Assembly: GCA_016207365.1 (NCBI GenBank)
Contig: JACQPU010000036.1
Coordinates: 1-7,182 of the forward strand
DNA: 7,182 nt
Direction: 5' to 3'
From: Ignavibacteriales bacterium
GTDB taxonomy: Bacteria; Bacteroidota; Ignavibacteria; UBA10030
Shown piece by piece: positions 1-5,916 of the stretch (positions within the stretch are counted from its first letter, which is position 1; each line of letters begins with the position of its first letter). Below the pieces are notes generated by a model that was given only the letters and a program-made list of their open reading frames with translations, ran no database searches and was not told the origin of the DNA. Made by a program: the position numbers and the translations under genes.

Positions 1-182
1 AATCCATAGTTGATCTCGGCCTTCCTGAGGATAGCCTTGTTGTTCTGATTGCACGCGGAGAGCGCTACATTGTCCCGAGCGGAAGTTCTATTCTCGAGGG
101 CGGGGACATTCTGCTTGTTCTTGTAAACTCAAAAAATCTTCCTGTCATTCGGGAAACCCTCTCCAAACAGAAACGCGAATGA
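1..182 (+). CDS. C-terminal end of a K+/H+ antiporter (CPA1/NhaP2-like), RCK_C domain; 5' truncated
   Basis: The reading frame is open from the left edge (first full codon at position 3) and stops at TGA 180-182, leaving 59 residues. The translation contains LPEDSLVVLIARGERYIVPS, then a GSSILEGGDILLVLV stretch. This is the usual strand pattern of a TrkA-C/RCK_C domain (hydrophobic strand, 'P.GS..L..GD.LLVL'), a ligand-sensing module. RCK_C at the extreme C terminus with a short charged tail (KQKRE) is typical of NhaP2/CvrA-type K+/H+ antiporters, which export K+ across the inner membrane. The next gene downstream is a K+ channel on the same strand, which supports a K+ role. The membrane part lies outside the window, so another RCK_C-bearing transporter (a TrkA or a different CPA family member) cannot be excluded. 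Domain call is good; the exact transporter is inferred. Confidence 0.75.
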   Translation, partial: SIVDLGLPEDSLVVLIARGERYIVPSGSSILEGGDILLVLVNSKNLPVIRETLSKQKRE

Positions 183-200
183 GAGCCGACATTTCCGTGT

Positions 201-1277
201 GTGGGCGTCAATTGGTTTTTGCCCGACTTTTTCGGTACCTTTGCCGGTCAGATATCCCTGATTGGCGTCGTGATATCCACTCCTAAAAAAATCCTCCAGA
301 TTTCCGCGCTGGTATTATTCATCCTTTGTGCAGGAGTTGTCGGCTATCGACTCCTTGAAGGATGGAGTTGGTTCGACGCCCTTTATATGACCGTGATCAC
401 CCTTGCAACCGTCGGCTATGGAGAAACACATCCGCTCTCACCCGCCGGGAGGGTCTTTACCGTGTTCCTCATCTTTGGCGGAATGGGTATCCTCTTATAT
501 GGCGTTACGGAGATGACCGCATTTCTCGTTGAGGGAGAAATGACGGGATTCCTCAGGAGACGAAGAATGAAAAAGAAAATCGGCAGGCTTGCCCATCACT
601 ACATACTCTGTGGATGGGGGCTCAAGGGACAGCATGTCTATGATGAGCTCGTCCGCACTGGTCGCACCTGCGTTGTTGTGGAAAAAGAACCGAGCAAGAT
701 TGACCAGTTGAATGATCAGGAGGCCTATGTTGTGGAAGGTGACTCGACAAATGACGAGGTGCTGAAAGCGGCGGGGATTGCGCGGGCCGCGGGACTTGTG
801 ACGACGCTTCCAACCGACAAGGACAACCTCTTTGTGGTGATTACAGCCAGGGGGTTGAACCCGGCCCTGAGAATAGTGGCGAAGATTGACGATCTGGCGA
901 GCAAAGCGAAATTCCTTCGAAGCGGCGCCGATGCCGTTGTTTCCAGCAATCTCATTGGTGGGCTCCGTCTTGCCTCGGAACTCGTCCGACCCGACGCTGT
1001 GAATTTTCTTGATACTATGTTGCGGGATAACTCAACGCTGAGGGTGGAGGATATCAAAGTTGGCCCGCGGACGGGCTATCTGAACAAGCCACTTGGGGAG
1101 TGCAAAGGGCTGAACGATTCAAGGACCCTGGTGTTTTCCATGAAGCGTGAAGGCCGGTTCGTTTTTAATCCGGATCCGGAGACCCGAATTCAGGTCGGTG
1201 ACAGCCTTGTGGTCATCGGATTCCCCGAGAACATCGTATCACTGCGACGTCAGCTGGATGATACTGACCGGCAATGA
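201..1277 (+). CDS. Two-TM potassium channel with cytoplasmic RCK (TrkA-N/TrkA-C) domain
   Basis: Predicted inner-membrane K+ channel subunit, expected to work as a tetramer gated by its cytosolic nucleotide/ion-binding ring. In 358-aa numbering: TM1 about 31-50, pore helix and selectivity filter FDALYMTVITLATVGYGE at 58-75 (TVGYG at 70-74), TM2 about 85-110, a basic linker (RRRRMKKK) near 119-126, and a Rossmann-like RCK_N domain from about 132. That domain has the glycine motif GWGLKG (138-143) and an acidic residue after strand 2 (VVVEKEP, E161), as expected for NAD(H)/nucleotide binding. RCK_C follows at about 275-348. This is the MthK/Kch-like architecture with all key motifs present. 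Start: the GTG at 201 is the longest choice, 18 bp after the antiporter stop, with only a weak GAGAG (181-185) upstream. A GTG at 270 gives M-ISTPKK immediately before TM1, which fits typical family N termini better; neither has a good ribosome-binding site. The stop overlaps the next gene's start (ATGA), implying translational coupling. Confidence 0.92.
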   Translation: MGVNWFLPDFFGTFAGQISLIGVVISTPKKILQISALVLFILCAGVVGYRLLEGWSWFDALYMTVITLATVGYGETHPLSPAGRVFTVFLIFGGMGILLYGVTEMTAFLVEGEMTGFLRRRRMKKKIGRLAHHYILCGWGLKGQHVYDELVRTGRTCVVVEKEPSKIDQLNDQEAYVVEGDSTNDEVLKAAGIARAAGLVTTLPTDKDNLFVVITARGLNPALRIVAKIDDLASKAKFLRSGADAVVSSNLIGGLRLASELVRPDAVNFLDTMLRDNSTLRVEDIKVGPRTGYLNKPLGECKGLNDSRTLVFSMKREGRFVFNPDPETRIQVGDSLVVIGFPENIVSLRRQLDDTDRQ

Positions 1278-1981
1278 AAATTCGACACAGAGTCGCTTTC
1301 AAGGACTGTCTGAAACAGATTCATACCCTGCAGGACGGAACAATTGATCTGATTGTCACTGATCCGCCCTATGGCCAGGATTATTCAACGGGTCGTCGTC
1401 AGCAGACTATGCGATCGACAACGCGCATTGCGAATGATGACGGAACGCTCGATATCGGAAAGCTCCTCTGGGAATTTGATCGGGTCACGGCACCTCACAG
1501 CCATTGCTACATATTTACAAGCTGGAAAACCGTCGATGAATGGAAGCGCGAGTTTGAAAGGTTTTTTGTGTTGAAGAACATTCTGATCTGGTCAAAGGAC
1601 AACCATACCGCGGGGGATCTCCATTGGAGCTATGCCCAGTCGTATGAAATGATCTTATTCGGAATGAAAGGGAGAAAAAAGCTGAAAGGCACGAGGGATC
1701 GGGATAGCGTGTACATTCCCAAGATCAAATCGCACAAGCAGGTTCATCTTCTGCAGAAACCGGAGAGACTGATCGAGTATCTTATCACGAAATCAACCGG
1801 ACCGAACGAGGTTGTTCTTGATCCGTTTGCAGGATCCGGGACCGTTGGGGCATGCTGCGCCCGTCTTCTTCGAAACAGCATTCAATTTGAAATTGATCTG
1901 CGGTACGAGCGACCTCTTCTGGCGAGGCTGCGGGCGGCAATTGGCGCTTCGGAAATTGAGCAGGAGATCGAAGTACAATAA
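1274..1981 (+). CDS. Beta-class DNA methyltransferase (N6-adenine or N4-cytosine), no restriction partner in view
   Basis: Predicted S-adenosylmethionine-dependent DNA amino-methyltransferase of the N6_N4_Mtase family, 235 aa. Catalytic motif IV, DPPY, is at residues 30-33 (DLIVTDPPYG). The SAM-binding motif I is near the C terminus, DPFAGSGT at 183-190, preceded by HLLQKPERLIEYLI (158-171), which corresponds to the usual 'HPTEKP..L...LI' element, and followed by an acidic strand end (FEID, 205-208). Catalytic motif before SAM motif defines the permuted beta class. DPPY fits either N6-adenine or N4-cytosine methylation, so the base and the recognition site cannot be read from the sequence. 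The central part (about 50-150), including IFTSWKT and a basic RKKLKGTRDRD stretch, probably contacts DNA. The protein is short for a restriction-modification enzyme and similar in size to solitary or phage-type methylases. Its ATG lies inside the channel stop (ATGA at 1274-1277), so it is probably translated by re-initiation. No endonuclease-like gene is seen in the window, but the region left of position 1 is not visible. Confidence 0.9.
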   Translation: MKIRHRVAFKDCLKQIHTLQDGTIDLIVTDPPYGQDYSTGRRQQTMRSTTRIANDDGTLDIGKLLWEFDRVTAPHSHCYIFTSWKTVDEWKREFERFFVLKNILIWSKDNHTAGDLHWSYAQSYEMILFGMKGRKKLKGTRDRDSVYIPKIKSHKQVHLLQKPERLIEYLITKSTGPNEVVLDPFAGSGTVGACCARLLRNSIQFEIDLRYERPLLARLRAAIGASEIEQEIEVQ

Positions 1982-2002
1982 AAAAGGCGGCCCGGGCCGC
2001 CT
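1980..2002 (-). terminator. Rho-independent terminator of the exported-protein (typA) unit
   Basis: Positions 1985-2002 form a perfect 18-bp palindrome, AGGCGGCCCGGGCCGCCT, folding as a very GC-rich stem with a CCGG tip. On the minus strand it is followed by six T residues (plus-strand A run 1980-1985), the classic intrinsic terminator layout, 27 bp after the stop of the minus-strand gene. On the plus strand the hairpin is followed by TCATGAAGC with no T run, so it should be a poor terminator for the methyltransferase operon, although the stem could still protect its 3' end. The T run overlaps the methyltransferase TAA codon (1979-1981). Confidence 0.85.
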
Positions 2003-2028
2003 CATGAAGCACTACCTCCCCCGTTTAT

Positions 2029-2403
2029 TTACATCGCTGTTTCTGCAACACTCCGGATCATAATCCCGTTTACGCCGCCCTTTACCCTGATATAACCCTT
2101 TGCTTCGACATTCTTGCCGATGAAATCCATGAGAAGATGATTCGGGCTCTTCTTGTGATCGTCGGGCAGAAGTGAAACATAGAGCTTGCCGTCAGCGGCG
2201 AGTATGCCAAGTGCGCCGCCGGCTTTTGCGCACGCGGTAGCACAGGCAATGTGACCCGGTCCACGTGCTTCACTCGCCAGGTAGCATGCGACATCGACAA
2301 CCTCTCCCTTCACGGTAGCCTCCTTGGACGTCTTGCCGTCCTGTGCATTCCCCATGGCAAAAAGGAAAGCTAGCATCAACGGTAGGACACCTGTGAATCT
2401 CAT
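2029..2403 (-). CDS. Small exported protein with conserved-looking Cys/His pattern, function unknown
   Basis: A 124-aa protein that I cannot assign to a named family. The N terminus MRFTGVLPLMLAFLFAMGNA-QD looks like a Sec signal peptide with cleavage after A20, so the mature protein (about 104 aa) should be periplasmic or surface exposed. It has no second membrane segment. The mature part begins with a strand-rich VKGEVVDVACYL (31-42), then a Cys/His cluster: C40, H51, C54 and C58 in GHIACATACAKAGG, plus H83 and H89. The end (VEAKGYIRVKGGVNGIMIRS) is again strand-rich with glycines, suggesting a small beta barrel (OB-like) fold. The cluster could bind metal or form disulfides; neither is shown. 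I recall unnamed bacterial proteins with a similar 'CYL...H..CA..CA..G' pattern, which supports a real family. The ATG at 2403 is set by an excellent ribosome-binding site, AAGGAGG (2409-2415), 5 nt away. It lies 67 bp downstream of typA with no clear terminator between, so co-transcription is likely. Confidence 0.8.
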   Translation of the reverse strand: MRFTGVLPLMLAFLFAMGNAQDGKTSKEATVKGEVVDVACYLASEARGPGHIACATACAKAGGALGILAADGKLYVSLLPDDHKKSPNHLLMDFIGKNVEAKGYIRVKGGVNGIMIRSVAETAM

Positions 2404-2470
2404 ACGAACCTCCTTCAGTAATGGTGAGCATTCTTAAAACCCCGGCAGCGTTCCATCGGTTCCCGCAAAA

Positions 2471-4321
2471 TCATACTGCGGCGTCTACAGCGCTTTTTTT
2501 GGTCATCCTATTGCGTTCATTATGATCAAGGTATTTCTTGCGCAGGCGGATGGATTTGGGCGTGATTTCTACAAATTCGTGATCTCCGATCCACTCGATG
2601 GCTTGTTCAAGTGTTGGAAGCCGTGGGGGTTCAAGCCTGATGGCCTCATCGGATCCGGATGCGCGGATGTTCGTAAGCTGTTTGGTCTTGCACACATTGA
2701 CCACCATGTCCTGCTCGCGGGAGTTTTCTCCGACAATCATGCCTGCATACACGCGGGTCCCCGGTTCGATGAAAAACGTACTGCGCTCCTGCAATTTCCA
2801 CATGGCGTAAGCAACTGCTGTACCTTCTTCCAGTGAGATGAGGGCCCCGCGCGATCGGTGCGTCAGGTCACCTTTGTAGGGTTCGTAGCCATGAAAATTG
2901 TGGTGGAGAATGCCAGTTCCCCGAGTCTGTGTCATGAATTCAGAACGAAACCCAATGAGTCCGCGGGCAGGCACAATGAATTCCAGCCGTGTGTTGCCCT
3001 GAATCTGGATCATGTTCTTGAGTCCGCCTTTTCTCCTGCCGAGGTTTTCGATGACGGCGCCAACATGCTCATCGGGTACATCAATGATTACATGTTCCAT
3101 CGGCTCGCAGAGTACGTCGTCGATGCGCCTGAATATCACCTCCGGCCGGGACACCTGAAACTCGTATCCCTCTCTCCGCATGGTTTCAATAAGGATAGCC
3201 AAATGAAGTTCACCGCGGCCGCTCACTTTGAACACGTCGGGGGAGTCCGTTAATTCAACGCGCAGGCTCACGTTGGACCGAAGCTCCCGGGCAAGACGCT
3301 CACCAAGATTTCGTGTGGTGACATATTTCCCCTCCTGACCGGCGAAGGGAGAGTTGTTTACCATGAAATTCATTGACAGAGTCGGCTCCTCTATGGAGAC
3401 GAACGGCAGCGGTGAAGGATCAGCAGCATCTGCGATGGTTTCGCCGATATCGACATCTTCCATGCCTGCAAGGGCGATGATGTCCCCAGCGGAGGCTTCC
3501 TGCACCTCGACACGTTTGAGCCCCTCGAACGAATAAATCTTGGTGACGCGTGCGTCTTCGACCGAGCCGTCGAGATGAACCACTTTCATGGATGACCCCT
3601 CGTGAATCGTTCCGCGGACGATCCGTCCAATTCCAAGCCTGCCCAGATAGTCGCTGTAGTCGATGGTAGTGACAAGCATCCGGAAGGGTAGGGCTGGGTC
3701 ACCGGGCGGGGGCGGGACGCGATTAACAATAGCCTCGAACAATGGCTCCAGGTTCCGGCTATCTTCCTCAAGTTCCCGTCTTGCGATCCCCTGTTTCGCG
3801 ATGGTGTAGACGGTGGGGAAATCAAGTTGTCGGTCGTGGGCGCCGAGAGAAAGAAAAAGCTCGAACACTTCGTCCAGAACCTTATGAGGACGCGCATCTT
3901 TCCGATCGATCTTGTTGATGACGACGACGGGCTGGAGATTCAGGTCGAGCGATTTTTTGAGAACAAATTTCGTCCCCGGCAGGGGGCCTTCCGCAGCATC
4001 GACCAGAAGCAGCACGCCGTCCACCATTTTCAACGTGCGTTCAACCTCACCGGCAAAATCGGTATGGCCGGGAGTGTCGACGATGTTGATCTTGATTTTC
4101 TGCGTGCTTTCCGGAGGCTGATAAAATACGGCGGTGTTTTTGGCAAGGATTGTGATTCCGCGTTCGCGCTCGAGCTCATTCGAATCCATCACTCTACTGA
4201 CAACCTCCTGATTTGCACGGAATGTGCCGGTTTGGCGCAGCATGTGGTCCACGAGGGTCGTCTTTCCGTGGTCAACGTGCGCGATAATGGCAATATTCCT
4301 GATGTCGAGGCGAGGTTTCAA
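2471..4321 (-). CDS. typA: Ribosome-associated translational GTPase TypA/BipA
   Basis: Full-length TypA/BipA, a GTPase that binds the 70S ribosome and aids 50S assembly and growth under cold or stress. From the TTG at 4321 it is 616 aa, close to the usual 600-615. GTPase motifs: G1 AHVDHGKT (14-21), G2 RGIT (54-57), G3 DTPGH (82-86) and G4 NKID (136-139). The G5 region reads VYTIAKQGIA (around 171-180), where many homologues have YASA. An EF-Tu-like barrel follows, then the EF-G-III-like region with SGRGELHLAILIE (366 onward). The BipA-specific C-terminal domain includes PARGLIGFRSEF (about 451-462), GENSREQDMVVNV and KQLTNIRASGSDE (546-558), with LRKKYL near the end. These features separate it from EF-G and LepA. 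Start: longer in-frame starts (TTG 4432, ATG 4426, TTG 4399) lie in or beside the upstream gene's terminator and add about 30 residues unlike the family. TTG 4321 gives M-KPRLDIRNIAIIAHVDHGKT, which fits, though no Shine-Dalgarno precedes it. Confidence 0.96.
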   Translation of the reverse strand: MKPRLDIRNIAIIAHVDHGKTTLVDHMLRQTGTFRANQEVVSRVMDSNELERERGITILAKNTAVFYQPPESTQKIKINIVDTPGHTDFAGEVERTLKMVDGVLLLVDAAEGPLPGTKFVLKKSLDLNLQPVVVINKIDRKDARPHKVLDEVFELFLSLGAHDRQLDFPTVYTIAKQGIARRELEEDSRNLEPLFEAIVNRVPPPPGDPALPFRMLVTTIDYSDYLGRLGIGRIVRGTIHEGSSMKVVHLDGSVEDARVTKIYSFEGLKRVEVQEASAGDIIALAGMEDVDIGETIADAADPSPLPFVSIEEPTLSMNFMVNNSPFAGQEGKYVTTRNLGERLARELRSNVSLRVELTDSPDVFKVSGRGELHLAILIETMRREGYEFQVSRPEVIFRRIDDVLCEPMEHVIIDVPDEHVGAVIENLGRRKGGLKNMIQIQGNTRLEFIVPARGLIGFRSEFMTQTRGTGILHHNFHGYEPYKGDLTHRSRGALISLEEGTAVAYAMWKLQERSTFFIEPGTRVYAGMIVGENSREQDMVVNVCKTKQLTNIRASGSDEAIRLEPPRLPTLEQAIEWIGDHEFVEITPKSIRLRKKYLDHNERNRMTKKSAVDAAV

Positions 4322-4332
4322 TTGCGAAGAAT

Positions 4333-4338
4333 AGTATA
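4333..4338 (-). promoter_or_regulatory. Possible -10 box for typA
   Basis: On the minus strand TATACT occurs 11 bp before the TTG start of typA (4321), inside an AT-rich patch (TTTACTATACTATTC) of an otherwise GC-rich spacer. It matches 5 of 6 bases of TATAAT. I see no -35 element at 16-18 bp (the bases there are AGGCCG). If used, transcription would begin only a few bases before the start codon, giving a leaderless or nearly leaderless message, in line with the lack of a Shine-Dalgarno. This could also be chance AT-rich sequence. Confidence 0.3.
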
Positions 4339-4397
4339 GTAAAGACGATGAGTCGCGGCCTGTGCCAGTCCGTCGATTTGCGTCAATCCGCGTGAAC

Positions 4398-4426
4398 AAA
4401 AAATGCCCCGGAACACTCCGGGGCAT
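4398..4426 (-). terminator. Rho-independent terminator of the beta-barrel protein gene
   Basis: Minus-strand ATGCCCCGGA (complement of 4417-4426) pairs with TCCGGGGCAT (complement of 4403-4412) as a 10-bp perfect stem around a 4-base loop. It is followed on the minus strand by six T residues (plus-strand A run 4398-4403). It sits 39 bp after the stop of the upstream minus-strand gene (4466) and before typA. It therefore separates the two transcription units and argues that typA needs its own promoter in 4322-4397. Confidence 0.9.
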
Positions 4427-4465
4427 CCACAATATACAACAAATTGTCCGAACTTCAAACAGCGG

Positions 4466-5566
4466 TTAAATCACAATCATCACCCCGGCACTCAGGGTTT
4501 TGTACTTGCCGAGATTCATGTCAACATTAACGTTGACAAGAAGGATTTTGATGGAAGCGCCGAGGATAATTCTGGATGAGTTTTCACCCTTGGCTTCAAA
4601 TTCGATGCGTTCAGCGCTCGGTCCCGTGGGAGTATCGATCTCGTAGTCGTAGGTCCACTTTAACGTTGAACTTTCCAGCATGAAGCCCGCATACGGTGTG
4701 AGGTTCAGAAATCCCCAGCCCAGGCGAATACTGGCGTTCACGCCGTACGTCGTGGCTGTGGCATCCATGATGCTACCTATCTTCATGTTTTGTGTGAAAA
4801 ATGCCGCGGCGATTTCGAAAGGAAGTGCGTCTTCCCCGCCAAACCACACCATCGGGTTATGCTGTACACCGAACCCGAAGTATTTGAATTTGCCGATTTC
4901 CTCACTGATCTGGATTTCCGGGAAGTAGCGGAAGGTAAACTGGCTTCCAAGGAGCGTGCCTACCGTTGCCTGGAATGACGCCAGTGGAACAAAGTTGGCG
5001 TTTTCCAGCAGGCCCGTGACCGGGAGCGTGAACTGCTTGGACGGAAGACTGTAGGTTGAACCATTGACTGGAATGACCTTTCCGGGAAAGGCAATTTGAA
5101 GGCTGTCTGTCTTTGAACCCACGATGGTAGGACCAGAGAAATTCACGCCGAATTCCTGCGATAGGATCGCGTCACGAATTGCCGCCTGAGTTTGCGGCGC
5201 TCCGCCTTGATTGACAGCCTGAGCAGCCAGCTGATCTGCCTGACTGTACGTGAAACGGAATGCGCCATCGGAGGTGAACTTCCGGTGCGTATCGTTCATG
5301 ATTGTGCCCATTGCAACAACGCCGAACTCCAGATCAAATCCGAACATTGTCGCCCAAGGAGCGCGGTGAAACCATCCCGAATTTAAATCAGCTCCGAATC
5401 CCGAAACAACAGGCGAGATGTACGACCTCGCAGCGTCCTGTGCAAGCTTTCCGAGCGTTTCTTCCAAGCCGCTATCTTCTTCATCCTGTTCAGTTGTTTG
5501 TGCAATCGCGTGGATTGAAGGAATAGCAAGCGCAATGACGAGTACAAAACTGAAAAATCGATTCAT
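4466..5566 (-). CDS. Predicted outer-membrane beta-barrel protein, function unknown (possibly DUF6588-like)
   Basis: A 366-aa exported protein. MNRFFSFVLVIALAIPSIHA-IAQ is a clear Sec signal peptide, probably cleaved after the AIA at 20-22. The mature N terminus is acidic and helical (TTEQDEEDSGLEETLGKLAQ) and is followed by SPVVSGFGADLNSGWFHRAP. The remainder is rich in alternating aromatic/hydrophobic strands: MFGFDLEFGVV, SQFTFRYFPEIQIS, KYFGFGVQHN, VNASIRLGWGFLNLTPYAGF and LKWTYDYEID. The C terminus, SSRIILGASIKILLVNVNVDMNLGKYKTLSAGVMIVI in outline (G-A-S-x-K then LGKY..LSAGV), is typical of barrel-closing strands, although the last residue is Ile rather than Phe. From memory this layout resembles the DUF6588 group of Bacteroidota-type proteins; I could not verify that. 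The ATG at 5566 is chosen because it begins the signal peptide and has a GGGAGGG ribosome-binding site. A 50-residue upstream extension is possible but has no signal-like or family-like sequence. It is a single-gene unit with its own promoter and terminator. Confidence 0.87.
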   Translation of the reverse strand: MNRFFSFVLVIALAIPSIHAIAQTTEQDEEDSGLEETLGKLAQDAARSYISPVVSGFGADLNSGWFHRAPWATMFGFDLEFGVVAMGTIMNDTHRKFTSDGAFRFTYSQADQLAAQAVNQGGAPQTQAAIRDAILSQEFGVNFSGPTIVGSKTDSLQIAFPGKVIPVNGSTYSLPSKQFTLPVTGLLENANFVPLASFQATVGTLLGSQFTFRYFPEIQISEEIGKFKYFGFGVQHNPMVWFGGEDALPFEIAAAFFTQNMKIGSIMDATATTYGVNASIRLGWGFLNLTPYAGFMLESSTLKWTYDYEIDTPTGPSAERIEFEAKGENSSRIILGASIKILLVNVNVDMNLGKYKTLSAGVMIVI

Positions 5567-5569
5567 GAA

Positions 5570-5577
5570 CCCTCCCT
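5570..5577 (-). promoter_or_regulatory. Ribosome-binding site fixing the start of the beta-barrel protein gene
   Basis: On the minus strand AGGGAGGG ends 3 bases before the ATG at 5566. A strong Shine-Dalgarno match just before the signal-peptide methionine rules against the longer in-frame start at 5716. Confidence 0.75.
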
Positions 5578-5600
5578 GAGAACAGTGTGACTCAAGCGAA

Positions 5601-5629
5601 AGTATACCGAAACAACACCGCGGAATCAA
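5601..5629 (-). promoter_or_regulatory. Promoter of the beta-barrel protein gene
   Basis: Minus-strand TTGATT (complement of 5624-5629), a 17-bp spacer, then TATACT (complement of 5601-5606). This matches the sigma-70 pattern at 4 of 6 and 5 of 6 positions with ideal spacing. It also fits a TTG-N20-TA arrangement like that of Bacteroidota primary-sigma promoters. The predicted start of transcription near 5594 leaves a leader of roughly 28 nt containing the ribosome-binding site. Confidence 0.65.
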
Positions 5630-5816
5630 GCAGGAACGGCGGGATGTGAGGCAGGACACGCGAGCGCACGCGGTGGAGAACGCCGCGCTGCGAATGGTTT
5701 CCTCCCAGGAACACACCCATCAACGCGGCACCTCACACCGCAATTTCTTGGACCGACAAAGTGTAGCTCTCTTACTCGGGAGAATCAAGGATAAATTCTT
5801 ACGTATTACGCAAATT

Positions 5817-5848
5817 TTTGCTTCTCCCGCATCTGCTTTGTACCTTTC
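5817..5848 (+). promoter_or_regulatory. Possible Bacteroidota-type promoter for mfd
   Basis: TTTG (5817-5820), exactly 20 nt, then TACCTTTC (5841-5848), close to the TTTG-N19-21-TAnnTTTG consensus known for Bacteroidota primary-sigma promoters (last base differs). It lies 68 bp before the mfd ATG, in the AT-rich part of the divergent spacer. No sigma-70 pair with 16-18 bp spacing stands out as an alternative. The assignment depends on an organism identity that is itself inferred. Confidence 0.4.
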
Positions 5849-5860
5849 ATAACCCTTCCG

Positions 5861-5888
5861 TTCCTTCCATTTCCGGGAATGGAGGGGA
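5861..5888 (+). repeat. Inverted repeat / hairpin in the mfd leader
   Basis: Positions 5861-5874 pair with 5875-5888 along the whole length: 14 pairs, three of them G-U in RNA, with no designed loop (in practice the tip would be a TCCG or TTCCGG loop). The core is CCATTTCCGGGAATGG. It ends 28 nt before the mfd ATG and would lie in the leader if the promoter at 5817-5848 is used. It is not followed by a proper T run, so it is not a standard terminator. It may be a protein-binding dyad, an mRNA structure, or chance. Confidence 0.5.
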
Positions 5889-5916
5889 TTGGTGTTTTCT
5901 GTTCCGGTGATTCCTG

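Larger units (their letters stand above)
5567..5916. other. Divergent intergenic region between the beta-barrel gene and mfd
   Basis: 350 bp with no convincing gene. Short open frames exist on both strands here (for example 5646-5852 plus and 5720-5959 minus), but they show no ribosome-binding site, family likeness or signal sequence. The left part (5567-5630) holds the promoter and ribosome-binding site of the minus-strand gene. The middle (about 5640-5760) is GC-rich and shows only short imperfect repeats. The right part (about 5790-5916) becomes AT-rich and holds a possible mfd promoter and a hairpin. No tRNA, riboswitch or conserved RNA is recognised. Confidence 0.6.

Noticed and set aside
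179..286. ATG overlapping the antiporter stop (ATGA at 179-182) as a coupled gene start
   Set aside because: That frame closes after about 35 codons with no recognisable product; the K+ channel is in a different frame.
2404..2470. Terminator between typA and the exported-protein gene
   Set aside because: Only a weak AACC/GGTT pairing is visible with no stem followed by a T run; not supportable.
4322..4432. N-terminal extension of TypA to 4432
   Set aside because: It would begin inside the upstream terminator hairpin and encodes residues unlike any TypA N terminus.
5655..5690. GC-rich short inverted repeat (CGCGG...CCGCG) in the divergent spacer
   Set aside because: The stem is only 5 bp with a 9-base loop, expected by chance in GC-rich DNA.
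5567..5716. 50-residue upstream extension of the beta-barrel protein
   Set aside because: It precedes a textbook signal peptide and ribosome-binding site and overlaps the promoter.
5646..5852. Plus-strand open frame of 68 codons in the divergent spacer
   Set aside because: No ribosome-binding site, no recognisable family, low-complexity basic composition, and it runs through the promoter region of mfd.
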